Assembly: GCF_028473645.1 (NCBI RefSeq) | Contig: NZ_CP097269.1 | Location: 1,692,001 to 1,756,000 of the forward strand | Length of the DNA: 64,000 nucleotides | Origin: Acidovorax sp. GBBC 1281 | GTDB taxonomy: Bacteria > Pseudomonadota > Gammaproteobacteria > Burkholderiales > Burkholderiaceae_C | Direction of reading: 5' to 3' | Shown here: positions 1 to 8,251 of the stretch, piece after piece | Position numbering within the stretch: the stretch's first letter is position 1 | Layout of the letters: every line of letters starts with the position of its first letter | Notes under the pieces: model-generated | Told to the model about the DNA's origin: nothing | What the model saw: only the letters and a program-made list of their open reading frames with translations | Databases searched by the model: none | Translations under genes and position numbers: made by a program

Positions 1-2514
1 GCCCTGGCGGCGGTCGGCGTAGCGCAGGGTTTCGGCGGTGGCCAGGCCCAGCAGGGCCTCGATGCGTTCGATCAGCGCATCGGGCGCGGGCCCGTGGCCG
101 GCGGCGCGCAGCAGCACGCCGTGGCGCTCGCGCTGCGGGCCGGCCAGCGGCGCGTTGTTGCTGAAGGGCACGCAGGTGGCGAAGGGCAGGGCGGGCATCA
201 GCGCGGCCAGCGCCTCGCGCACGGCCAGGGTGCCGTCCGCCGGCAGCCAGGCCATGGCCAGCAGCCGCCAGGGCAGCTCGGCCTTCAGGATCTTGACGGC
301 GGTGTGCTTGAGTTCGGGCTGCTTGGATGTGGGGCAGAAGGCCGGCGTGGTGAGCGCGTTCACGCCCGCCAGCGGCGTGCCGTCGGGCGACTGCCCGCTC
401 AGGTATTCGCTGCCCCAATGCATGGCGATGAAGGCCTGCGACAGGCCCACGTCGGTGCTGCCCTGCACCGGCACGACGATGGCGCCCCGCGCGCTGGCGA
501 CCTGCACCAGGTCGCCGTCGGCCAGTTGTCGGCGCGCCATGTCCTGCGGGTGCATCTGCACGCTGGGCTCGGCCACGTGGCCGAACAGGCGGCCCAGCGT
601 GCCGGTGCGGCTCATGCCGTGCCACTGGTCGCGCAGGCGGCCGGTGGTGAGGCTGAAGGGGTAGCGCGCCTGGCGCGGCTCGGCCACGGGCTGCCAGGCG
701 TGGGCGGCGAAGCGCGCGCGGCCGTCGGCGGTGGGGAAGATGCCGTCTTCGTACAGGCGCGCCTTGCCCAGCGGGCGGGGCGCGGCCGAAGGATCGGCAT
801 CGGCGTCCGCAGCGTCCGCAGCGCCTGCCGGGCACGGCCACTGCTGGGGGCCGTGGGCATCGAGCAAGGCCCATGAGAGGCCGGTGATGTCCAGGTCGCG
901 TCCGCGCGTGGTCTCGCGGTGCTCGTTCCACACGGCCTCGGCGCCTCGCTCGGCCTCGCCGTCCCCGGTGGCATACGGAAACAGCGTGGGCCGCCCCGGA
1001 CGCAGCCGCGCCTCCAGCCGACGGGCGAACTGCACGCCGATGGCCCAGTCGTGGCGCGTGTCGCCGGGCGCGGGCACGGCGGGGCGCACGCGGGAGATGC
1101 GGCGTTCGCTGTTGGTGACGGTGCCGGTCTTCTCGCCCCAGGTGGTGGCGGGCAGCAGCAGGTCGGCGTACTGCGACGTGGCGGTGGTGGCGAAGGCCTC
1201 CTGCACCACCACGAACTCGGCGCGCTCCAGCGCGCGGCGCACGGTGGCCTGGTCGGGCAGGCTTTGCGCCGGGTTGGTGCAGGCGATCCACAGCGCCCGG
1301 ATCTCGCCGTCGGCCGCGGCCTGGAACATCTCCACCGCGGTCTTGCCGGGCGTGCCCGGCACCTCGGGCACGCCCCACAGCGCGGCCACCTCGGCGCGGT
1401 GCCGGGGGTCGGCGAGGTCGCGGTGGGCCGACAGCAAATTGGCCAGGCCGCCCACCTCGCGCCCGCCCATGGCGTTGGGCTGCCCGGTGAGCGAGAACGG
1501 CCCCGCGCCCGGCCGGCCGATCTGGCCCGTGGCCAAGTGCAGGTTGACGAGGGCGGCGTTCTTGGCCGTGCCGCTGGCGCTCTGGTTCAGGCCCTGGCAG
1601 TAGAGGCTGAGCGTGGGCTGGCGCGCGGCACCGGCACCATCACCCACCCCGGCGAACCAGCGCGCGGCGGTGGCCAGATCCGCTTCGCTGATGCCGCACA
1701 CCTCGGCCACGCGGGCGGGCGTGCAGTCGCGCACCAGGGCCTTGAGCGCGTCGAAGCCGGTGGTGTGCGTGGCGATGTAGGCGCTGTCCACCCAGCCTTC
1801 CCACAGCATGAGGTGCAGCATGCCGTGGAACAGCATGACGTCGCTGCCCGGCTGGATGGGCAGGAACAGGTCGGCCAGCCCGGCGGTCTCGGTGCGGCGC
1901 GGGTCGGCCACGATGATCTTCATGCCCGGGTTGGCGGCCTTGGCGTCCTCGATGCGGCGAAACAGGATGGGGTGCGCCCACGCGGTGTTGCTGCCCACGA
2001 TGAAGAGGCACTGCGCGTGCTGCACGTCGTCGTAGCAGGTGGGCGGTGCGTCGGCGCCGAGCGTGGTTTTGTAGCCGGCCACGGCGCTGCTCATGCAAAG
2101 GCGCGAGTTGGTGTCGATGTTGTTGGTGCCGACCAGGCCCTTGGCGAGCTTGTTGAAGACGTAGTAGTCCTCGGTGAGGAGCTGGCCGGAGACGTAGAAG
2201 CCGACGGCGTCGGGGCCGTGTCGGGCGATGGTGTCGGCGAATTTTTGTGCGGCGGTGTCGAGGGCTGCTTCCCAGGCGATGGGCTGGGGTTTGTCGCCGC
2301 GCTGGGGGCGGTGCTGGGGGGTGAGCAGTCTTGTCTGGAGGGTGACGGGGCTGGCGGCGGTGAGGTGGAGGGTGGAGCCCTTGGTGCACAGGCGGCCGAA
2401 GTTGGCGGGGTGGGTGGGGTCGCCTCTCACGCCGGTGATCTGGGGGCCTGTGGATTCGATGATCACGCCGCAGCCTACGCCGCAGTAGGGGCAGGTGGAT
2501 TTGGTTTGGGTCAT
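1..2514 (-). CDS. nasA: Assimilatory nitrate reductase catalytic subunit (partial, 3' end outside window)
   Basis: Reduces nitrate to nitrite in the cytoplasm with Mo-bis-MGD and a [4Fe-4S] cluster. Reading the minus strand from the ATG at 2514 gives MTQTKSTCPYCGVGCGV, the N-terminal cluster motif CxxCxxxC, with the fourth cysteine in GRLCTKG about 30 residues later. Molybdopterin-oxidoreductase landmarks follow: FYVSGQLLTEDYYV, NIDTNSRLCMSSAVAGY, IVGSNTAWAHPILF, NAMGGREVGG and, near the left edge, the MopB C-terminal domain (GRLRDQWHGMSRTG). The frame stays open to base 1, so the C-terminus is missing. It lies downstream of nirB, the P-box protein and nirD on the same strand, separated from nirD by 747 bp holding a large inverted repeat, so co-transcription is likely but must pass through that structure. 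NasA is preferred over periplasmic NapA because no Tat signal precedes the cluster motif. Confidence 0.93.
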   Translation of the reverse strand, partial: MTQTKSTCPYCGVGCGVIIESTGPQITGVRGDPTHPANFGRLCTKGSTLHLTAASPVTLQTRLLTPQHRPQRGDKPQPIAWEAALDTAAQKFADTIARHGPDAVGFYVSGQLLTEDYYVFNKLAKGLVGTNNIDTNSRLCMSSAVAGYKTTLGADAPPTCYDDVQHAQCLFIVGSNTAWAHPILFRRIEDAKAANPGMKIIVADPRRTETAGLADLFLPIQPGSDVMLFHGMLHLMLWEGWVDSAYIATHTTGFDALKALVRDCTPARVAEVCGISEADLATAARWFAGVGDGAGAARQPTLSLYCQGLNQSASGTAKNAALVNLHLATGQIGRPGAGPFSLTGQPNAMGGREVGGLANLLSAHRDLADPRHRAEVAALWGVPEVPGTPGKTAVEMFQAAADGEIRALWIACTNPAQSLPDQATVRRALERAEFVVVQEAFATTATSQYADLLLPATTWGEKTGTVTNSERRISRVRPAVPAPGDTRHDWAIGVQFARRLEARLRPGRPTLFPYATGDGEAERGAEAVWNEHRETTRGRDLDITGLSWALLDAHGPQQWPCPAGAADAADADADPSAAPRPLGKARLYEDGIFPTADGRARFAAHAWQPVAEPRQARYPFSLTTGRLRDQWHGMSRTGTLGRLFGHVAEPSVQMHPQDMARRQLADGDLVQVASARGAIVVPVQGSTDVGLSQAFIAMHWGSEYLSGQSPDGTPLAGVNALTTPAFCPTSKQPELKHTAVKILKAELPWRLLAMAWLPADGTLAVREALAALMPALPFATCVPFSNNAPLAGPQRERHGVLLRAAGHGPAPDALIERIEALLGLATAETLRYADRRQG

Positions 2515-2601
2515 GGCGTGATTTTTGGTTAATTTATGGTTGTGTTGCTGCTTGTGTTGCTGGGCACGCGCTGATTTTTTGTTGGTTGCTGATTGGTTAC
2601 G

Positions 2602-3218
2602 TTCCGGGGCCGGGGTGTGCGCCCGGCGGCGCACTCACTTTCTTTTGCTTCGCCAAAAGAAAGTAAGCAAAGAAAAGGCGACCCTACTGTCCGTGTCCCC
2701 TGCGCTGCGCTCCGGGGCAACCTGCGGTGCTCGCGGCTGGCGGGGTCCGCGCAAACTCGCTCCACTGCGTTGCGCTCAAACAGCGCGCGGCCCTTTTTCC
2801 GCCAGCCGCTGCGCTCCTCGGCACGGCCAGAAGGGAACCCGACAGCCGAACTGCCCACACGGGCTATTGCTTCGCTCGGCCTCCGGTGCGCGAGCGCGTT
2901 GCGCCGCGCACGCTTGGCCGAGCGCAGCGATGGCCCGTCTGGCGGGTTCCCTTCTGGATGCGCCGAGGAGCGCAGGGCGCGGGGTGGGCAGGTGTGCCGT
3001 AGGACACACCTGCTTCGTGAACTGACTCGCCGTGGTTGTCCGAGCGCAGCGCGCAGCGCGAAGCGAGTTCCACGGCGCACCCCGCGCACGAGCACCGCAG
3101 GTTGCCCGGAGCGAAGCGCAGGGACGCAGCCAGCAGGGTCGCCTTTTCTTTGCTTACTTTCTTTTGGCGAAGCAAAAGAAAGTGAGTGCGCCGCCGGGCG
3201 CACACCCCGGCCCCGGAA
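2602..3218. repeat. 617-bp inverted-repeat element between nasA and nirD
   Basis: Bases 2602-2685 and 3135-3218 are perfect 84-bp inverted copies of each other. Each arm holds its own small palindrome, TTTCTTTTGCTTCGCCAAAAG followed by AAAG being its centre. The interior (2686-3134) also shows imperfect inverted matches: CAACCTGCGGTGCTCG near 2721 recurs in reverse complement near 3090, and the string CCAGAAGGGAACCCG near 2826 has a reversed partner near 2945. The interior is rich in GCGCTGCGCTC-like strings and gives only overlapping shadow reading frames, so I call no gene. Elements of this look are scattered between genes in Comamonadaceae as far as I recall. In an nirB-to-nasA transcript it would fold into a very long hairpin. 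Confidence 0.85.
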
Positions 3219-3261
3219 AGAAAAGCCACCACCAGCGCCAAAACAAGCCACACCCACAACC

Positions 3262-3654
3262 TCAAGCCCCCGAACCAGCAACTAAACGCCTGGTAGGCCC
3301 CGCCACAGGCCGCACCAACTCCACCGCATGCCCCGCCAACTCAACAGCATCCAAAAACACCTCCCCCCCCTCCACCTTCACCGCAAACTTCGGCGTACAC
3401 CCCTCGTCCGGCGCCGAAGCCTGCCCATCGCACAACCCGATCGTCCAGTTGTGCAGCGGACACGCCACGCTCGTCCCGAACACGATCCCCTGCGACAGGG
3501 GCCCCCCCTTGTGCGGACACCGGTCCAGCAGCGCGAACACCTCGTCCGCCCCGTTGCGGAACACGGCCACGTCCAGGCCCTGCGGCCGCGCCACGCGGCG
3601 CGAGCCCAGCACGGGAATGTCGTCCACACGGCAGATGTATTTCCAGTCGCTCAT
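3262..3654 (-). CDS. nirD: Nitrite reductase [NAD(P)H] small subunit, NirD
   Basis: The 130-residue partner of NirB in cytoplasmic NADH-dependent reduction of nitrite to ammonium. Start MSDWKYICRVDDIP at 3654 is chosen because GAGGT lies eight bases upstream; the longer frame to 3741 adds only a low-complexity serine/arginine leader. The fold is Rieske-like, with CPH at residues 46-48 and CPLH at 65-68, i.e. C-x-H-x16-C-x2-H. Many enterobacterial NirD proteins have lost these ligands, whereas here all four are kept, so a [2Fe-2S] cluster is plausible (inference). It sits 73 bp downstream of the P-box protein gene in the nirB operon. Confidence 0.93.
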   Translation of the reverse strand: MSDWKYICRVDDIPVLGSRRVARPQGLDVAVFRNGADEVFALLDRCPHKGGPLSQGIVFGTSVACPLHNWTIGLCDGQASAPDEGCTPKFAVKVEGGEVFLDAVELAGHAVELVRPVAGPTRRLVAGSGA

Positions 3655-3727
3655 CGCGGTACCTCGGGAATCGTTAGAAAAAACAACAAACTCGCTCATT
3701 GGCGCGCTCACTCGCTCACTCGCTCGC

Positions 3728-4507
3728 TCACGCAGCGGCATACAGCCCGGTCACCCGGTCCATCACCACCAGCAGGTTCTCGCTGGCCACGAACACCTCG
3801 CCCAGCTGCTTGGCCGAGGTGCCCCCGCCCTGCAGCCGCTGCAGCGCCGCGTCGAAGAACACCCACTGTCCGTCGGCCAGCTGCAGCTCCTGCTGGATGC
3901 GCGGCGTGGCCTGCGGCGCGGTGCGCAGGGCGGCCATGGCGGTGGCGAATTCGCTGCGCGCCTTGGCGATCTCGGCCTGGGCCGCGGCCGCGTCCACGGG
4001 CAGCGCGGCGGCCAGGTAGCACTTGGCCATGCGCTGGGTCAGCATGCGCTGGCGACCGGCCAGGTTGACGAGGTGGCCGGCGGGCCTGGATTGCGCGGCC
4101 TCGTACTGCTGCGTGCCCTGCTGGGCCAGGGCCAGCACGCGGGCGTCGGCCTGCAGCACGGCGGGCGCGGCGTCGCGGGCCGGGGCGGTGCCGGTCAGCG
4201 TGGCCTTGTAGAGGCCCCAAGCCGCCTCCAGTTCGCCGTAGGTGGCGCGGATGGCGGGCGTGGGGGCATAGGCTTTCAGCGCGGCCAGCTGACGCTTGAA
4301 CAGCGCCAGGGATTTGTCCAGCACCTGCTGGGCGTTGGCGGTCTCCACGCCGTGCACCAGCGCGAGCCAGGCCTTGCCCATGCGCTGGCTCAGCATGCGC
4401 TGGCGGCCGGCCTGGTTGATGGCGTCGTTCAGGTCGGCCACCTCGGCGCGGGCGGCGAACGCGCAGCCTCCCAGGGCGGTGGCGAGCAGGAGTCGGCGGC
4501 GGCGCAT
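3728..4507 (-). CDS. Periplasmic protein with two PilJ/NarX-type P-box domains, embedded in the nir operon
   Basis: A 259-residue exported protein encoded between nirB (17 bp upstream) and nirD (73 bp downstream), start at 4507 after an AGGGGG-type ribosome site. The N-terminus is a signal peptide (MRRRRLLLATALGGCAFAARA, AxA cut near residue 21; LGGC at 12-15 could alternatively be a lipobox). It contains two copies of a PilJ N-terminal-like helical unit. The motif NQAGRQRMLSQRMGK is at residues 31-45 and NLAGRQRMLTQRMAK at 148-162, both resembling the P-box of NarX/NarQ that binds nitrate (AGSLRMQSYR), with both arginines kept (R37/R42 and R154/R159). There is no transmembrane helix after the signal, no HAMP, no kinase and no MCP signalling domain, so it is a soluble tandem sensor-like module without an output. 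A role as periplasmic nitrate/nitrite-binding protein is inference from motif plus operon. Confidence 0.8.
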   Translation of the reverse strand: MRRRRLLLATALGGCAFAARAEVADLNDAINQAGRQRMLSQRMGKAWLALVHGVETANAQQVLDKSLALFKRQLAALKAYAPTPAIRATYGELEAAWGLYKATLTGTAPARDAAPAVLQADARVLALAQQGTQQYEAAQSRPAGHLVNLAGRQRMLTQRMAKCYLAAALPVDAAAAQAEIAKARSEFATAMAALRTAPQATPRIQQELQLADGQWVFFDAALQRLQGGGTSAKQLGEVFVASENLLVVMDRVTGLYAAA

Positions 4508-4524
4508 GGACGGGCCCCCTTCGG

Positions 4525-6969
4525 TCACGGCGCGATGGCGGCGAACTGCCGCGTGTCCACGCGGGCTTCCTGGAAGTCGAACCACGGGTCGGGCTCGCCA
4601 TCCAGCGCGAACTGCAGCTGCTCCCACAGCGCGCGGCGGCCTTCGTGGTCTTCGAGGATGCGTTTTTTCACGTGATCGAGGCCCACGCGGTTCACGTAGT
4701 GCACCGTGCGCTCCAGGTACCAGCCTTCCTGGCGGTACAGCTCGCAAAAAGCCCCGGTGTACTCCAGCACCTCGGCCGCGGTCTTGAGCTTGGTGAAGAA
4801 GTGCGCCACCTCGGTCTTGATGCCGCCGTTGCCGGCGATGTACATCTCCCAGCCGCTGTCCACGCCGATGATGCCCACGTCCTTGATGCCGCTCTCGGCG
4901 CAGTTGCGCGGGCAGCCGCTCACGGCGAACTTGACCTTGTGCGGGGCGTACATGCGCCACATCGCGCGCTCCAGGTCCTTGCCCATCTGCGTGCTGTCCT
5001 GCGTGCCCATGCGGCACCACTCGCTGCCCACGCAGGTCTTGACCGTGCGCAGGGCCTTGGCGTAGGCGTGGCCGCTGGGCATGCCGATGTCCTTCCACAC
5101 GGCCTGCAGGTCTTCCTTCTTCACGCCCAGCAGGTCGATGCGCTGGCCGCCGGTCACCTTCACGGTGGGGATCTGGTATTTGTCCACCACGTCGGCGATG
5201 CGGCGCAGCTCGCTGGCCGTGGTCTCTCCGCCCCACATGCGCGGGATCACGCTGTACGTGCCGTCCTTCTGGATGTTGGCGTGGCTGCGCTCGTTGATGG
5301 CGCGGCTTTGCGGGTCGTCCTTGGCCTCCTTCGGCCAGGTGCTGATGAGGTAGTAGTTGACGGCCGGGCGGCAGGTGGCGCAGCCGTTGGGCGTCTTCCA
5401 TTCCAGGAAGGCGAACACGTCGCCGATGGACAGCAGCTTGTTGGCGCGGATCGCGTCGCGCACCGCCTGGTGGCCGTGGTCGGTGCAGCCGCACACGGCC
5501 TTGGTCTTGGGCGTGGCGGAGTAGTCGCCGCCGGCCGTGAACATGATGATCTGCTCCACCAGGCCCGTGCACGAGCCGCAGCTGGCGCTGGCCTTGGTGT
5601 GCTTTTTCACGTCGTCCAGCGTGAACAGGCCCTTGTCCTTGATGGCCTTGCAGATCGCGCCCTTGGTCACGCCGTTGCAGCCGCACACCTCGTCGGTGTC
5701 GGCCATGGCGGCGGCCTTGCTGTGGCCCTGGTGGCCGGCGTCGCCGATGTTGCTCTCGCCGAACATCAGCTTGTCGCGGATGTCGCCCACCGTGCGGCCG
5801 TCGCGCAGCAGCTTGAAGTACCAGCTGCCGTCCACCGTGTCGCCGTAGAGGCACGCGCCCACGAGCTTGTCGTCCTTGATGACGAGTTTTTTGTACACGC
5901 CGCCGAAGGGGTCGCTCATCACGATTTCCTCGGTGCCTTCGCCGCCCTGGAAGTCGCCCGCGCTGAACAGGTCGATGCCCGTCACCTTGAGCTTGGTGGA
6001 GGTGAGCGAGCCCTGGTAGCGCCCGATGCCGAACTCCGCCAGGTGGTTGGCCAGCACCTTGCCCTGCTCGAACAGCGGCGCCACCAGCCCGTAGGCGATG
6101 CCCCGGTGCGCGGCGCATTCGCCCACGGCGTAGATGCGCGCGTCGGTGGTGGTCTGCAGCGTGTCGCTCACCACGATGCCGCGGTGGACGTGCAGGCGCA
6201 TCTTTTCGGCCAGCTGCGTGTTCGGGCGGATGCCCACGGCCATCACCACCAGGTCGGCGGGCACCTCGGTGCCGTCCTTGAACCGCACGGCGGTGACGCG
6301 GCCGTCCTGGCCGCCCACCAGCTCCTGCGTCTGCGCCTTCATCAGGAACTGCATGCCGCGCTCGGCCAGGGACTTTTGCAGCATCTTGCCCGCCACGTCG
6401 TCCAGCTGGCGCTCCATGAGCCAGTCGCCCACGTGCACCACGCTCACCTGCATGCCGCGCTTCATGAGGCCGTTGGCGGCCTCCAGGCCCAGCAGCCCGC
6501 CGCCGATGACCACCGCATGCTTGTAGGTGGCGGCGGCGTCGATCATGGCCTGCGTGTCGGCGATGTCGCGGTAGGCCAGCACGCCTTGCAAGTCCTTGCC
6601 CGGAATCGGCAGGATGAAGGGGTTGGAGCCGGTGGCGAGGATGAGCCGGTCGTACTCGGCGCTGATGGCCTCGCCCGCCGCGTTGGTGGCATGCACCACG
6701 CGGCGCACGCGGTCCACCTCGTTCACGGTGAAGCCCGTGTGCAGGTGGATGCCGTGCTCCTCGTACCAGGACCAGTCGTTGAGGATGATCTCGTCGATGG
6801 TCTGCTCGCCCGCCAGCACGGGCGACAGCAGGATGCGGTTGTAGTTGGGGTGCGGCTCGGCGCCGAACACCGTGATGTCGTAGAGGTCCGGAGCGATCTT
6901 GAGCAGCTCTTCGAGCGTGCGCACCCCGGCCATGCCATTGCCCACCATCACCAGCCTGGATTTTTTCAT
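4525..6969 (-). CDS. nirB: Nitrite reductase [NAD(P)H] large subunit, NirB
   Basis: An 814-residue siroheme/FAD enzyme that reduces nitrite to ammonium with NAD(P)H, with NirD as partner. Start MKKSRLVMVGNGMAG at 6969 has a GGGGGT ribosome site and begins directly with the FAD GxGxxG motif. The second nucleotide fold is AVVIGGGLLGLEAANGL near residue 150. Next come BFD-like [2Fe-2S] motifs (VCGCNGVTKGAIC and CGSCTGLVEQI), a second related pair (VCGCTDHGHQ and CATCRPAVNYY), then the siroheme/[4Fe-4S] ligands CVGSEWC and SGCPRNC in the C-terminal half. Length fits the family. It is the first gene of the operon and lies behind a sigma-54 promoter and an ANTAR-type leader at 7053-7202. The frame is open to 7251 but the extension overlaps the leader RNA and is not protein-like. 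Confidence 0.96.
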   Translation of the reverse strand: MKKSRLVMVGNGMAGVRTLEELLKIAPDLYDITVFGAEPHPNYNRILLSPVLAGEQTIDEIILNDWSWYEEHGIHLHTGFTVNEVDRVRRVVHATNAAGEAISAEYDRLILATGSNPFILPIPGKDLQGVLAYRDIADTQAMIDAAATYKHAVVIGGGLLGLEAANGLMKRGMQVSVVHVGDWLMERQLDDVAGKMLQKSLAERGMQFLMKAQTQELVGGQDGRVTAVRFKDGTEVPADLVVMAVGIRPNTQLAEKMRLHVHRGIVVSDTLQTTTDARIYAVGECAAHRGIAYGLVAPLFEQGKVLANHLAEFGIGRYQGSLTSTKLKVTGIDLFSAGDFQGGEGTEEIVMSDPFGGVYKKLVIKDDKLVGACLYGDTVDGSWYFKLLRDGRTVGDIRDKLMFGESNIGDAGHQGHSKAAAMADTDEVCGCNGVTKGAICKAIKDKGLFTLDDVKKHTKASASCGSCTGLVEQIIMFTAGGDYSATPKTKAVCGCTDHGHQAVRDAIRANKLLSIGDVFAFLEWKTPNGCATCRPAVNYYLISTWPKEAKDDPQSRAINERSHANIQKDGTYSVIPRMWGGETTASELRRIADVVDKYQIPTVKVTGGQRIDLLGVKKEDLQAVWKDIGMPSGHAYAKALRTVKTCVGSEWCRMGTQDSTQMGKDLERAMWRMYAPHKVKFAVSGCPRNCAESGIKDVGIIGVDSGWEMYIAGNGGIKTEVAHFFTKLKTAAEVLEYTGAFCELYRQEGWYLERTVHYVNRVGLDHVKKRILEDHEGRRALWEQLQFALDGEPDPWFDFQEARVDTRQFAAIAP

Positions 6970-7052
6970 CGTGACCCCCAATGGGTGCCTGCCGCGGCGC
7001 TGCAAAAACGAATGAACAGCGCCTGCCGGCAGACGAAGCCGAAACCAAAAAA

Positions 7053-7114
7053 CAAAAAAGGCGTCCGCACAGGGCGCGGGCGGTTGAAGCCTGCACTGCC
7101 TGTGGGGACGCCTT
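7053..7114 (-). terminator. Leader terminator (attenuator) in front of nirB
   Basis: On the minus strand AAGGCGTCC (7114-7106) pairs with GGACGCCTT (7066-7058), extended inward by CACAGG/CCTGTG, and is followed by six T residues. It lies between the predicted transcript start and nirB and must be read through for expression. The same nine-base arms recur in the nrtA leader. Confidence 0.85.
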
Positions 7115-7131
7115 CGTCCTGACCGCCCCGT

Positions 7132-7175
7132 TTCCGCCATTGGAAGGGGCCAGCCATGTGACCGGCATTGGTCAC
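7132..7175 (-). promoter_or_regulatory. Tandem hexaloop hairpins, probable NasT (ANTAR) target in the nirB leader
   Basis: Transcribed from the minus strand. The first hairpin is GTGACC-AATGCC-GGTCAC (7175-7158), the second TTCC-AATGGC-GGAA (7145-7132), its stem extended by CCCC/GGGG with a small bulge. Both loops have six bases with A at position 1 and G at position 4, the signature of ANTAR-bound two-hairpin RNAs. The second is 17 bases ahead of the leader terminator stem, suiting an antitermination switch. Confidence 0.82.
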
Positions 7176-7186
7176 GGGGACGCTGT

Positions 7187-7202
7187 TGCAATGCGCGTGC
7201 CA
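7187..7202 (-). promoter_or_regulatory. Sigma-54 promoter of the nir operon
   Basis: Minus strand reads TGGCACGCGCATTGCA, a full match to the -24/-12 consensus TGGCAC-N5-TTGCA. Counting 12 bases from the -12 element puts the transcript start near 7176, directly at the first hexaloop hairpin. Nitrogen (NtrC) control is inferred; I see only poor NtrC-like half sites upstream (around 7335-7352). Confidence 0.85.
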
Positions 7203-7256
7203 GGTCTGGGTGGGATCGGAGGGGTTGAGGGGAAATCGGGCCCTGGCGCATATTCC

Positions 7257-7289
7257 ACTAGGGCATTATGCTATTGATTTAATAGCATC
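7257..7289. repeat. Short Comamonadaceae-type intergenic palindrome (copy 1)
   Basis: Contains TGCTATTGATTTAATAGCA beside CTAGGGCAT. Related copies with GCTAT/ATAGC arms and, in several, the adjoining TATGCCCTAGT are at 19104-19145, 33630-33682, 46129-46184 and 55211-55245. It lies between the nirB promoter and the NTPase remnant. Confidence 0.7.
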
Positions 7290-7457
7290 AGGCGGTGTGG
7301 CGTGGCCTGCACGGAGGCGAGGGCAGGGCGGGGGGCGACCCGCCTTGGTGCATGGCGCCCAGGCCGGTGCGTGGCGGAATTGGGCTCTAGCCCTACCTCA
7401 GTACTACCATTGAGCGTCGCTGAGGGACGCCAAATAGAGAAAAGAAGCGAGGTTCAG

Positions 7458-8251
7458 ATGCTGCTGGTCCTGCGTACATGCGTGCGCCAAACTGACACGA
7501 ACGATGAGCGAATTGCAGAGCCGATGTCCCTGAACGACGCGCGGGCCCTGATGGCTTACGTATTGCTCGGTGATCCCGGCATGGGAAAAACAGAAGCGTT
7601 CAGACAGCAAGCCGAAGCTGTCGGAGGTCATTTCATCAACGCCGGTGATTTTCTGGCGCTTGATGATCACCCTGAACTGAAGAACTCGATGTTGCCTGTC
7701 TTCATCGACGGCTTGGACGAAACGCGTGCAGGTAGTACCGTCGCAGGCCGGGTGCCACTGGACAGCATCCGCAACAAGCTGCGCCAGTTTGGGTGCCATA
7801 GCTTTCGCCTCTCGTGTCGTGCTGCCGATTGGTTCGGAAATCCCGATGCGGCCAAGTTACAGGCTCTACTGCCTGCAGCAGAAGAGATCCAGGTGTTGAC
7901 TCTTCAGCCGTTGACAGCCTTAGATGTGGAGGCCATCCTTCGTAAAAATCACAGTATTGGCGATCCGCATGCCTTCATCACATCTGCTGCGCAACATGGA
8001 CTGACCGATCTGCTGCTCAACCCGCAGACCCTGGGCATGCTCGCCAAGGCAATTGGTCCAAACAATCAGTGGCCGGAGACGCGGCAGGCAGTTTATGAAA
8101 TGGCGTGCGATCGCTTGGTACTGGAGCACAACGAAGAGCACCGCACCGCTAGGTATAAAAGCGCTCCGGATCACGACAGACTGAAACGCGCTGCTGCTTA
8201 TCTTTGTGCAGTTCAGTTGATTGCCGATCTTGCTGGGTTCTCTCCCTTGTG
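7458..8251 (+). pseudogene. NACHT/STAND-like NTPase, 3' end lost at an IS element
   Basis: The reading frame from ATG 7458 (GCGAGG ribosome site) encodes about 265 residues before entering the IS end; the frame then stops at 8279 within the IS. Walker A is GDPGMGKTEAF, Walker B is VFIDGLDETR, followed by a sensor-like SCRAADW and a helical segment with DLLLNPQTLGMLA. This is the order in NACHT-type P-loop NTPases found in bacterial defence and signalling proteins, which normally carry several hundred more C-terminal residues. Codon use and GC are lower than in the neighbours, suggesting acquisition by transfer. No continuation is seen beyond the IS. The original function cannot be told from the remnant. 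Confidence 0.7.

Noticed and set aside
2525..3285. Several overlapping 70-250 residue frames on both strands in the nasA-nirD gap
   Set aside because: They arise from the inverted-repeat element; the same residues appear on both strands and none has a ribosome site or a known domain.
6970..7251. N-terminal extension of NirB and a plus-strand frame over the leader
   Set aside because: The region is explained by the promoter, hairpins and terminator, and the NirB start at 6969 has the FAD motif right after it.
7335..7352. NtrC enhancer upstream of nirB
   Set aside because: Only one half (TGGTGCA) is good; the other half and spacing do not fit GCAC-N7-GTGC, so it is not listed as a feature.
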